From the NCBI GenBank assembly GCA_001275005.1, contig JWZX01002570.1, positions 1 to 16,801 of the forward strand: 16,801 nt of DNA, read 5' to 3'. A program made the position numbers and the translations under genes. Origin of the DNA: Chrysochromulina tobinii (taxonomy: Eukaryota; Haptophyta; Prymnesiales; Chrysochromulinaceae). Below are positions 1-6,942 of the stretch, one piece after another. The stretch's first letter is position 1. Every line of letters starts with the position of its first letter. The notes beneath the pieces were generated by a model. The model was given only the letters and a program-made list of their open reading frames with translations. It ran no database searches and was not told the origin of the DNA.

Positions 1-30
<30 letters not shown>
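1..30. repeat. (CGG)10 trinucleotide microsatellite at the window edge
   Basis: Ten perfect CGG units start the window, so the true length is unknown. In the frame that stays open to position 338 the tract reads as GCG codons, a poly-alanine run directly before a strongly acidic segment. The tract is therefore probably coding, as a homopolymeric Ala stretch. Confidence 0.9.
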
Positions 31-32
<2 letters not shown>

Positions 33-338
33 GTCGATCTCGATGAGGGAGATGATGAGCTGGAGGACGAGGACGAGGCCGCCCGCCTCGAGAGCAGAGG
101 CGCCCATGTTGCTGAAGGCCTTCCCAGCGCCCAACGACTCAGCAAGAGGGCGCGCACGAGCTCGAGTAGCGGGCTGGTGGGCGACGAGAAGGAGCTCCCT
201 GATGAGCTCCCCAACGTTGGCAACTTCTCAGCGAATGGCGAGGCGGCAGTGAAGCCGGAGGCAGGCACGCCGCCCCTCTGGCCGGGCGCGAGCCTAGTCG
301 GTGAGGGCAGCCAGGGAGACCCAATCTTGTGCCTGTAG
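3..338 (+). CDS. 3'-terminal fragment of an acidic, low-complexity protein (5' end outside window)
   Basis: I do not recognise a family. The frame is open from the window edge to a TAG at 336-338. It reads as a poly-Ala run from the CGG repeat, then an acidic stretch (VDLDEGDDELEDEDEAARLE), a short basic and serine-rich patch (LSKRARTSSSS) that could act as a nuclear localisation signal, and a Pro/Gly-rich tail ending in ILCL. An acidic tract plus a basic cluster is common in nuclear or chromatin-associated proteins, but that is only inference from composition. No ATG lies near the visible start, which fits a partial gene or a last exon. A chance open frame in GC-rich DNA is possible. The following 120 bases drop in GC, as expected for a 3' untranslated region. 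Confidence 0.4.
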
Positions 339-705
339 CTGCTAGGGCTCCCCCGCCCGGGGCTCATTGAAAGGTTACGTTACGCGTAGAGTACTAAGAA
401 GACGTGAAGATTAGGAGGTAGCATGCAGTGAATAGGTGGGTCAACTACTGTTAAGGTAAGTGCACCGATTGAATCGAGACAATCACTCCCATCGCAGCGA
501 TCCGATCCTATACTGTTCATATTATCAACGTTATACCACACCGAAGTTCACATTCGATCATTCCCGCCATCGGATCGCGGCCACATCGGTGAAGCAACCA
601 CGAACCACCGCGAACCCACGCCGCAACGAACACGCATCGAAAAGTTCGCGCCTCAGTCTTGGCCGCTACTCATCAACATGGCATCGTCCCGGCCAGATCG
701 ACAGC
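339..705. other. Intergenic region between two convergent genes
   Basis: This is lower-GC DNA between the stop of the acidic frame and the stop of the minus-strand ankyrin gene. It contains one good-looking donor-type hexamer, GTAAGT, at 456-461 and a possible acceptor (ATCGCAG) near 499, but no coding sequence flanks them. A plus-strand open frame from 460 to 1401 runs antisense through the ankyrin gene and looks like a shadow. I see no RNA gene or mobile element here. Confidence 0.5.
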
Positions 706-1494
706 TCATGGCCTGCCTGCCCAGTTTGGGTTCGGGTTTGCGCTTCCAACGAGCGCCCAGCGCGGCTCGGCCAGGGGCTTGGTACTCATGCGCTTCGGCG
801 AGAAGGCTGCGGGAGTGACCTTCAGCAGGATGGAATCGGCGGGGATCATCCTACTGTCGCCGGCCGCGAGCTTGTACCGGCGGCGCTCGGTCGCCTTGAG
901 CACCTCGCACGCCTCTTTGAACCCAAAGCTCGCGGCCACCTCGTATGGCGTATCGCCATCGAGCAGAGGACCGTCCTTCGCGTACACGTCAGCGCCGCGC
1001 AGCACGAGCACGCGCACGGCCTCGGGCTGGTCGCACGCGCAGGCGACGTGCAGTGGCGAGTGACCCCATCGATCGCGCGCCTCGAGGTTTGCGCCGGCGG
1101 CGATGAGCGTCTCAATCCTGTCCGCCGCACCTGCTCGTGCCGCTGCATGCAGCGGCGTCGAGCCTTGCACGTCCGTTACGTTCACATTGGCGCCAGTCTC
1201 AATGAGCCGCTCAAGGTCCTCGACGGAGCCACTCCGCGCAACACACTGCAGCACGGTCCACTGGTACGGCAGCGCTCGCTCCTCGAGGCTCTCCATCGTC
1301 AAAGCCTCCGTCCCGTCGCCGGGCGTCATCTTTTCGGCGAGCTTCTCCCATGCCTCGGCCGTGTGGTTGAAGCGGCCCGACGCTGCAAGATGAAGCGATG
1401 ATGGCGGGTGCAGCTCCACCACCACATTCTTCGCGACGCGCCCCACGCCACGGTCCTGCAGCGTCTCCGTACGCAGCAAGGTGCTGGCGAGCAT
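706..1494 (-). CDS. Ankyrin-repeat protein, 262 residues
   Basis: The protein carries three clear ankyrin repeats and a partial fourth. Repeat 1 is about residues 79-110 (LIETGANVNVTD), repeat 2 about 111-143 (GSTPLHAAARAGAADRIETL), repeat 3 about 144-176 (GHSPLHVACACDQPEAVRVL), and a fourth about 179-205 (GDTPYEVAASFGF). The TPLHAAA cores and GAN/GAD turns are diagnostic of the fold, which is a protein-protein interaction scaffold; the partner cannot be told from the sequence. Residues 1-78 have no recognised domain, though SSLHLAASGR near 32-41 may be a degenerate repeat. The tail after 205 is basic and low in complexity. There is no signal peptide or membrane span. The start is the first in-frame ATG, just inside a 24-bp imperfect direct repeat; an upstream out-of-frame ATG lies at 1551-1553. 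It diverges from the membrane protein gene at 1719. Confidence 0.8.
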   Translation of the reverse strand: MLASTLLRTETLQDRGVGRVAKNVVVELHPPSSLHLAASGRFNHTAEAWEKLAEKMTPGDGTEALTMESLEERALPYQWTVLQCVARSGSVEDLERLIETGANVNVTDVQGSTPLHAAARAGAADRIETLIAAGANLEARDRWGHSPLHVACACDQPEAVRVLVLRGADVYAKDGPLLDGDTPYEVAASFGFKEACEVLKATERRRYKLAAGDSRMIPADSILLKVTPAAFSPKRMSTKPLAEPRWALVGSANPNPNWAGRP

Positions 1495-1562
1495 ACTTCC
1501 GCCTTTTTTGTAACGACCTCCCCGCAGGTTACAAAAAAGGTGTTGACGAGCATACTTTCACC
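1480..1562. repeat. 13-bp perfect hairpin flanked by 24-bp imperfect direct repeats
   Basis: The arms at 1502-1514 (CCTTTTTTGTAAC) and 1528-1540 (GTTACAAAAAAGG) are exact reverse complements around a 13-base loop. They are bracketed by direct repeats at 1480-1503 and 1539-1562 that match at 20 of 24 positions and share the core CGAGCATACTT. The left copy contains the start codon of the minus-strand ankyrin gene, so the start context is duplicated 59 bases upstream, out of frame. The structure resembles a short insertion with target-site duplication, or an introner-like unit. Confidence 0.8.
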
Positions 1563-1718
1563 GGGGATGCGCAGCGCAAGAGAGGAACCGATTGTACTTG
1601 AATTTGAGGACCGCAACAGGGCACGCCGAAACCTGAATTGCGCGCAGTCGATTGCGCGTCTTGGAACCCACATGCGTCGACTGCATCGCCGCGTGCCGCC
1701 GAATCTTTTGAGTTTTTC
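1495..1718. promoter_or_regulatory. Divergent promoter region between ankyrin and membrane-protein genes
   Basis: This 224-bp gap separates two divergently transcribed start codons, so it must hold both 5' regions unless upstream exons exist. It includes the hairpin at 1502-1540. I see no convincing TATA box; the A/T runs belong to the hairpin arms. The promoter role is inferred from gene layout only. Confidence 0.45.
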
Positions 1719-2879
1719 ATGATCGGAGACTTCGAAAAATCCTCCAAGGTGGCTCTCATCGAGAAGGAGGAGACTGGCTCTAAGGTGGTCAAGCGCAAGA
1801 CGACCGAGGAGCGCATCGCAGGTATGCTCGCGGGTGCAGCGGCCAAAGCGGATGAGTCGGGCACCACCAAGGGCGCGGGCGAGTGCATGCGCGCGGCGAC
1901 GCCCATCATCGTCATTGTGGTGAAGGCGTTGCAGTACATCGGTCCATTTTACATCAAGGTCTTCAATGTTGGCCACCAGATCTACCTCCAGGCGCCCAAG
2001 AATGTGATCAAGATCACGTTCGGTGCCGCGCTCTGCGGCTTCGGCGGCACCTTCGCGGCGTCGATCGCCGCCATCGAGGCCTTCAACCAAATGGGCGGCG
2101 AGAAAGTGTTCACGACTTTCGAGTACTTGTGGGGCGAGCTCAAGACCATCCAGAAGAAGAACGAAACGGACGATCAGGTGGACGCGGACAAGAACGGCCT
2201 CGCGGACGCCGACGAGCTGCTGGACGCAGGCAAGTTTGCTGATTACGCGTCGCGCAAGATCACGGTGACGATGACGGCGGTGAAGCAGCCCGAGAAGCTC
2301 CAGGAGGCCGTCGTCGGGCTTTGGGCCGCCTACATGGCCGTGCTCGCGACGCTGCGCCTAGAGTTTGCTCGTACTACCGCGATGGCGATGGGCATCATCG
2401 ATGTAGTCGAGCCCGCAATGGTACGCGTGCTAGCGGAGCCGGTGTCGAAGCTGCTCGGCAAGGATCTTGCGCACTGGGCGCACACGATCCTCGACTCGGC
2501 CATCAAGATCGTCGCCATCATCTTCGCATGGTACCTCCAGATGATTATCTCGGCCTTCTATTCGGCCCTGCGTGGCGGGCGCATGATCGCCGATGGGTTG
2601 TGCGCGATCATCTCTGAGAAGGGCTGGACCGAGCTCGAGCTGCCGATCGTAGGGAAGGCCCTCAAGGGGGCCGCCGACCCGGAGACCAGCTACCTCGACG
2701 AGGCCATCCTCTACCCTTGCGCGGCCGTAGGCTTCTCCTACCAGATCCTGGTCGGGTTCGCGCTCCCCTTCCCCCTCAACCTGCTGCTACTGCCTCTGTC
2801 GATCGTCGAGTGGTTCTTGCGCTGGCAGATCACGATGACCAGCGGCGCCGGCGCCGATGCGGGTGCCGCGAGTGGCTAG
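1719..2879 (+). CDS. Multi-pass membrane protein with one EF-hand calcium loop, 386 residues
   Basis: I do not know a named family, although the pattern resembles uncharacterised membrane proteins that I associate with eukaryotic algae. Hydrophobic segments lie at about residues 60-76, 97-120, 196-213, 260-281 and 332-368, the last probably a re-entrant or double span. Between the second and third, the loop DADKNGLADADE (155-166) has the canonical EF-hand ligands Asp1, Asp3, Asn5, Gly6, Asp9 and Glu12, with Ala instead of Ile/Val/Leu at position 8. A calcium-responsive channel, transporter or scaffold is possible, but this is inference. The N-terminus is charged and has no signal peptide. The start is the first ATG; the upstream extension to 1638 would need a non-ATG codon. 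The TAG stop lies in a 13-base motif repeated twice more downstream. Confidence 0.8.
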   Translation: MIGDFEKSSKVALIEKEETGSKVVKRKTTEERIAGMLAGAAAKADESGTTKGAGECMRAATPIIVIVVKALQYIGPFYIKVFNVGHQIYLQAPKNVIKITFGAALCGFGGTFAASIAAIEAFNQMGGEKVFTTFEYLWGELKTIQKKNETDDQVDADKNGLADADELLDAGKFADYASRKITVTMTAVKQPEKLQEAVVGLWAAYMAVLATLRLEFARTTAMAMGIIDVVEPAMVRVLAEPVSKLLGKDLAHWAHTILDSAIKIVAIIFAWYLQMIISAFYSALRGGRMIADGLCAIISEKGWTELELPIVGKALKGAADPETSYLDEAILYPCAAVGFSYQILVGFALPFPLNLLLLPLSIVEWFLRWQITMTSGAGADAGAASG

Positions 2880-2988
2880 GCTTCAATAGTGCCTAGCCTT
2901 CAATAGTGCCCCATCATGAGAGGGCAAGGCTGGGCACTATGCGAGTGGCTGGGCACTATGCGAGTGGCTAGGCGGCCCCTCTCATGAT
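2868..2988. repeat. Nested direct and inverted repeats spanning a stop codon
   Basis: The motif GCGAGTGGCTAGG occurs at 2868-2880 and 2960-2972, with a one-base variant at 2941-2953; the first contains the stop codon of the membrane-protein gene. CTTCAATAGTGCC occurs at 2881-2893 and 2898-2910. Inverted pairs are ATCATGAGAGGG at 2913-2924 with its complement at 2977-2988, GCCTAGCC at 2891-2898 with GGCTAGGC at 2966-2973, and ATAGTGCCC at 2903-2911 with GGGCACTAT at 2932-2940 and 2951-2959. A 3' untranslated or termination structure is plausible. Confidence 0.8.
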
Positions 2989-3757
2989 TGTACCCACACG
3001 CCAGCGCTGCCGGGACGCATGGGGAGAGAGGGGGAAGAGCATGTCTGCATGTGGCCGAGGAGTGATCTACGGCATTGAGGATTAAGCCGCCGTCCACCGC
3101 GCCGTACGGGCCTTTGTTTTAGTAAAAGGCCGTGGTGGGGTCTGTACTTGTCGTGTGTCATGACTTGTCAGGGAGCAGGGTCGGCCTGACGCACGCCCCT
3201 GGCTGTCGCGCCTCCCTGACCCGGTCCTGTGCGGTGACCCTGTGTGTCTGTGCGTGTCGGTGTGTGGGAACGTGCGCGGCGACTGTCAACTTTTAGTGAT
3301 TCGGATGGGCGCAGCACACGGCTGTCCGGCGCGCGGTCGACTCGCGCCTGACGAGGACTCAGGACCGTGCTCTGTGGCGGCCCGGCCGCTATGTATACTC
3401 TATTACAATCCGCTATCCGGTCTCGTGCTCTCGTCCGGAACGGTAAGAGAAAGAGCTAAGAGGAAAGGCGGCGAAGGTAGGCAGGCGGCTGGGGCGCGAG
3501 CCCGCTTACTTGAGATTCCCGCGCATGTTCCCGCGCCCGTTCGCCGTTTGCCAATTGCCCGGTTTGCGGACGACGCGGTCGCACGCCCGGGGCGGGACAC
3601 GCCGCCGGCGCCGCGACCGCGCACGGCGGAAAACATCCATGAAAACATCATGGAAATTGGAATTTAAAACCGAACGTCTCGTCCTCCTCCGCAGCGCGCT
3701 CCATCCATACTGGGTGTACCCCACTGCGTAGTCCACGTACCGATCTAAACTACGCTG
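2989..3757. other. Intergenic region with a small hairpin and TG-rich tract
   Basis: No gene is supported in this 770-bp gap, which lies between the 3' ends of two convergent genes. It contains a 7-bp stem, GGCCTTT (3109-3115) with AAAGGCC (3125-3131), and a GT-rich stretch around 3240-3280. A locally AT-rich patch lies near 3390-3410 (TATGTATACTCTATTACA). A plus-strand open frame at 3242-3667 has the composition of simple-sequence DNA and no domain, so it was not called. Confidence 0.5.
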
Positions 3758-4471
3758 TCATCGTTGTTGCAACGTCATCGGTCGTCCGCCAACATCCGAA
3801 AGCTGAGCCACGCGCGAGTGCAACGTCGAGAGCGCCGCTTTGAGCTTCGGGTCGGCCTCTGCAAACTTCGGGTCGGCCGACATCGCGACCGCGAGCGCGC
3901 GTGCCAGGCTCTTGCGTGATGACGGCTCCATGGCAGCCGCTTTTTCCTTGGCCAGTGCCTCGCGCTCGAGCGTGAGCTTGTCGGCGGCGCGGCTATAGTC
4001 GATCGGCCCAAGGACACTCTGGACCGAGTTATTCGATACGTGGTACTTGGAAAGGTCCACCTTTTCCATGTTGTCGCGCGTCGACGATCCCATGCCAAAC
4101 GCGGGTGCGCTCGCGCTCTCGCTATTGATGCGCTGCTTGCCGAGTGCCCTGAAGGTGACGGGTCCGGGCCCACCCACATTCCATTTGGGCGGCCCATCCA
4201 AGTTGACGCGCTTCTCCCCAAAGCTGTATTTGGGCGGTTCGTCACCCGCAAAGCCGGAGCGTCCCTTTTCACCTCGCTGCGGATAGTACATCGGTCCGGG
4301 TGACAGGCCACCAATCTTGTTGTCATTCTCCCGGGCAAGCTCCGCACCAAGATAGGTTTTTGATGTGCCGACCGGCGGCCGCCCATCGGTGCCAAAAGCC
4401 CACTTCGGAGCTGCATGGTAGCGAGAGTCGCCGCGCCTCGTGCCACCTATGGGACTCTCTGGAACGCTCAT
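3758..4471 (-). CDS. Probable STPGR (SHIPPO)-repeat ciliary microtubule-associated protein, 237 residues
   Basis: The protein has spaced Pro-Gly-Pro and Phe-Gly motifs typical of STPGR or outer-dense-fibre-3-like proteins of ciliary axonemes: APKWAFGTDGRP (21-32), GGLSPGPMYYP (54-64), PPKYSFGEKRVN (79-90), GGPGPVTFRALGKQRIN (100-116) and SAPAFGMGSSTR (121-132). In that family such motifs lie along or inside microtubules. The C-terminal third (about 160-237) is a charged helical segment (DKLTLEREALAKEKAAA) followed by an alanine-rich tail, possibly a coiled coil. The start at 4471 is the last ATG before the first repeat. The frame stays open to an ATG at 4729, but that would overlap the divergent kinase gene and read a Cys/Arg-rich, less coding-like segment; an upstream exon is also possible. 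The gene supports a flagellated host. Confidence 0.65.
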   Translation of the reverse strand: MSVPESPIGGTRRGDSRYHAAPKWAFGTDGRPPVGTSKTYLGAELARENDNKIGGLSPGPMYYPQRGEKGRSGFAGDEPPKYSFGEKRVNLDGPPKWNVGGPGPVTFRALGKQRINSESASAPAFGMGSSTRDNMEKVDLSKYHVSNNSVQSVLGPIDYSRAADKLTLEREALAKEKAAAMEPSSRKSLARALAVAMSADPKFAEADPKLKAALSTLHSRVAQLSDVGGRPMTLQQR

Positions 4472-4650
4472 GCCTGAGGGAGCGCCGCCAGACCCGGCTG
4501 CCTGGCTCGCTGCCAGAATTGCGTTGTTCGTAACAGTTCGCCGATACGGCGCGCATTCCACTCTGACACTTTCAAAGTTCTTGCAGTTCGTGCGAGGGTA
4601 AATTCGTGGGGCTTCGCGGTTGCAGATTCGTCCACGTCGCGCGCGAATCC
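4472..4650. promoter_or_regulatory. Bidirectional promoter region between ciliary-type gene and kinase gene
   Basis: Only 179 bases separate the chosen start codons of two divergent genes, so both core promoters should lie here or within untranslated exons. The sequence is less GC-rich than the flanks (for example TTTCAAAGTTCTTGCAG at 4570-4586), but I see no clear TATA box. The role is inferred from layout. Confidence 0.4.
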
Positions 4651-5665
4651 ATGTTGCAGCGGCTCCTGTCACGTCGCAGCATAAGCATGGCCGCGGCGAG
4701 CGTCGCAGGTGGCGCAGGTGCAATTGCATACCTCAGCAGCCATAGCAGCTCCTCGGAGCCTCACAGTGACGCGAAGAGCAGCTTGTCCGAGTTTCAAAGG
4801 GCGCCACCAATGCGACGGGGGTCAATCGATATGATGCAACCAATGAGCCAGCCAGGTGTGAGCGAAGACTCGCCCGTCTTCGTCGGCATCTGCGGTGGCA
4901 CAGGCTCTGGGAAAACGACCGTCGCTGAGTCCATCGCGCGCAGGCTGCAGGGGCACGGGGACCGCGTCACGCACATCAGCCACGACAATTACTACAAGCC
5001 CCTCGAGCGTCTGTCTCTCAAGGAACGTACGAAGCAGAACTTCGATCATCCCGACGCTCTGGACACGGCCCTGATGGTCCAGCATCTTGCAGAGCTCAAG
5101 GCCGGCCGGAGGGTGAATATCCCGACATGTAAGCAGCTGCGCCACCGCTTCAGAAGTCGGCGGCTGCACCACCACACTGCGCGGCACGCCGGCTGAGTGC
5201 TTCTCTCTCGCGAGCGCTCTCGCGCGCTCTCTTACGCCCGCATGCGCGCCCGCGTATGCCTGCGCAGATGACTTTGCGACGTACGGCCCCGGGGTGCCCG
5301 AGACGATCGAGAAGGCGCCTGCGCGCGTCGTGCTCGTAGAGGGCATCCTCATCTATGATCACCCGCAGCTGCGCGACCTGCTCGACATCAAGATCTTCGT
5401 GGACACGGACGCGGACGTGCGCTTCATCCGGCGCCTCAAGCGTGACCTCCAGGACCGTGGGCGAGAGGTGGGCGCCGTCATCGAGCAATACCTCGAGACT
5501 GTGCGCCCCATGCACAACCAATTCGTAGAGCCATCCAAGCGGTATGCTGACGTGATCATCCCGACGGGCTTGAACTCGGTCGCCCTAGAGATGGTGATCG
5601 CGCGCCTCGAGCAGATCCTTGCTGCGGAGCCGCAGAGCGGCAGCACCGGCACTGCCACAGCCTGA
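4651..5665 (+). CDS. UCK: Uridine-cytidine kinase, two exons (4651-5128 joined to 5268-5665), 291 residues
   Basis: This enzyme phosphorylates cytidine and/or uridine to CMP/UMP in pyrimidine salvage. The P-loop is GGTGSGKTT (82-90). Other family landmarks are [16 protein letters not shown] (111-126), FDHPDALD (131-138), YDF (160-162), EGILIY (184-189), [18 protein letters not shown] (203-220) and the lid/C-terminal block [15 protein letters not shown] (244-258). The exons join in phase 1 inside Tyr160 and restore a continuous conserved segment. Residues 1-30 ([20 protein letters not shown], then AIAYLSS) precede the catalytic core and look like an organelle targeting sequence or membrane anchor. 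The start is the first ATG; a GTG at 4606 is less likely. At the position of human UCK2 His117 there is Tyr165, and the nearby Arg of the usual HSR motif is replaced (YGP), which may alter base specificity. The core resembles bacterial enzymes of the Thermus type. Confidence 0.9.
5129..5267 (+). other. Spliceosomal intron in the uridine-cytidine kinase gene (139 bp)
   Basis: The donor is CAT|GTAAGC and the acceptor is TGCGCAG|ATGAC. Removing 139 bases joins the codons around NIPT and YDFATY in one frame, matching the conserved order of the family. Without splicing, exon 1 would read 22 more codons of unrelated sequence to a stop at 5194-5196. The intron has a pyrimidine-rich CG/CT stretch near 5200-5235. 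Confidence 0.9.
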
Positions 5666-5847
5666 GCCATCCGAGCAACCGGACCTGACGCGCATCTCAG
5701 TTGTTCCGCCCGGAGCTGACGTGACCCCACGAACGGTACACCCCAAAAGAGGAGACGCAAGTTGAGTCCATCAAACATGTTTAGACTAGACTTAAGAGGT
5801 CGTTTACAATTGCGACGAACATAGGGTGAACAATGCAGCGCCAGGAC
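5666..5847. other. Short region between convergent genes
   Basis: This 182-bp gap holds the 3' ends of the kinase gene and the minus-strand small membrane protein gene. It is less GC-rich than the coding DNA and contains a 10-bp palindrome, AAACATGTTT, at 5773-5782. I see no gene. Confidence 0.5.
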
Positions 5848-6201
5848 CTAATTCCGCTTGTCATCGCATGCGCTGCTCCGTAGCTCAGGCAACGGTGCAC
5901 CAACAGAGCGGCCCTTGGCCACGTCGGCCACATCCATCTGCGAAAATGTGCGCCACCAGCTGGTGAGCCCGTCTCGCACAGGCGTGAAGCAATGAGTGCC
6001 TTCGCCCCAGTCGGAGAAGATGAGCACAGTGGTGATCGTCGCGCACGCAAGCACTTTCAAGACGCGTAGCCTGCCAAGGAAAGTCTTCGAGAGCTGTGCC
6101 TTGCCGTCCGCCGCCCACACGTCGAGGTACATGCGGCCATTGTCGAACTCGTACGTCTGCACCTTGGGGCGGATCGTCGAGTCGTGACCTTCCTTGACCA
6201 T
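5848..6201 (-). CDS. Small single-span membrane protein of unknown function, 117 residues
   Basis: I do not recognise this protein. Residues 46-63 (RVLKVLACATITTVLIFSD) form one hydrophobic segment, preceded by a basic patch (GRLRVLK), so the N-terminus is probably cytosolic or on the matrix/stroma side. Before it is a mixed domain with aromatic residues (VQTYEFDNGRMYLDVWAADG); after it come Trp/Phe-rich residues (SDWGEGTHCFTPVRDGLTSW) and a charged tail ending in CDDKRN. The varied composition, Trp content and lack of simple repeats argue for a real protein. The start is the ATG at 6199-6201, which lies inside a 12-base motif repeated 47 bases upstream with an out-of-frame ATG. Missing upstream exons cannot be excluded. 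Confidence 0.6.
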   Translation of the reverse strand: MVKEGHDSTIRPKVQTYEFDNGRMYLDVWAADGKAQLSKTFLGRLRVLKVLACATITTVLIFSDWGEGTHCFTPVRDGLTSWWRTFSQMDVADVAKGRSVGAPLPELRSSACDDKRN

Positions 6202-6254
6202 TCTTTGGGCTTTCTTGTTACTAGCTTGTAACAGTGAAACAGGACCATTCTTTG
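6196..6254. repeat. 12-bp exact direct repeats around a start codon, flanking a hairpin
   Basis: GACCATTCTTTG occurs at 6196-6207 and 6243-6254. The 35 bases between hold a 6-bp hairpin, TGTTAC (6216-6221) with GTAACA (6228-6233). The right-hand repeat on the minus strand carries an out-of-frame ATG upstream of the start codon of the small membrane protein. The arrangement parallels the one at 1480-1562, which also has GTAAC/GTTAC arms. Confidence 0.75.
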
Positions 6255-6942
6255 CCCTCGCAGGGGAAAATCGTGTGAACGTGGGCTGTTACTACTCGGC
6301 CCACTCAAAAAAATTTAATAGAAATAGGGTAATGGAGGGGCGTGGGCCTGGCGTCCGTTGAGCTAGTCGTCATCGGAAAGTGTGATTCGGGTGAATTCGA
6401 AGACGGTTGTTAGATTGATTCACGAATCAATACACCAACAGCTTGATTTCCGCGCGGCGGCTGTGGCGGTGAATTACAGAGGCGTCGGTTGCGAGCCGAG
6501 CAGGTCATATCGGGCGCGAAAGAGGTCGGGGACCGACGCGCGCAGCGGAGCCGGAGGGGTGGCTGTCTTTTTTTGCGACCTGCCGAAAGGCCGATTCGGA
6601 CCAGCTTCTCGCGCGCATCTGGCTCGTCTGCATGGTGGGGGCTGGGGCGCCATAACTATTACAACACACCGTCTCAACGAGGGCGGCTCCGCACCCCTCG
6701 GTCAACACAAGTACTGAGTACTCGCTCGCTCGAGTTGTAAATGATGGTACTCTACGTCTACATCTACATCTACCGTCTCACTTATCTGAGTCCTGACCGC
6801 GGATCATGGCGGAACTAGGCTCATGACTATGCTATACGCAACGTCCGGTCTAGACTGTCTCCCCTCCATTGCAAAGTTGTGAGCTAGGTCTCTACCAGGA
6901 CTAGTACTACAGAACCACTCGCTTCTTTCAGTTTTGAGGCTT
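6255..6942. other. Intergenic region with AT-rich patch and CTACAT hexamers
   Basis: No gene is supported between the small membrane protein and the 3' end of the giant gene. The AT-rich patch at 6306-6328 (AAAAAAATTTAATAGAAAT) lies about 110 bases upstream of the small protein's start and could belong to its promoter. Near 6755-6775 there is a short repeat of CTACAT/CTACGT. Open frames at 6382-6740 are on both strands, lack domains, and look like chance. Confidence 0.45.

Noticed and set aside
456-499. GTAAGT donor and CGCAG acceptor that would define a 44-bp intron
   Set aside because: No coding sequence on either side supports a spliced product.
460-1401. 313-codon plus-strand open frame antisense to the ankyrin gene
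   Set aside because: It is the mirror of a well-supported ankyrin protein, has no domain, and starts in non-coding DNA; GC-rich genes often leave an open antisense frame.
3242-3667. 141-codon open frame starting in a GT-rich tract
   Set aside because: Composition follows simple-sequence DNA, no motif is visible, and it does not begin with a good ATG context.
4472-4729. N-terminal extension of the STPGR-type protein to the ATG at 4729
   Set aside because: It would overlap the start of the divergent kinase and read a Cys/Arg-rich stretch without motifs; kept only as an alternative.
6382-6740. Overlapping open frames on both strands between the small membrane protein and the giant gene
   Set aside because: Each is under 115 codons, without domains, and they overlap each other; chance frames are expected at this GC.
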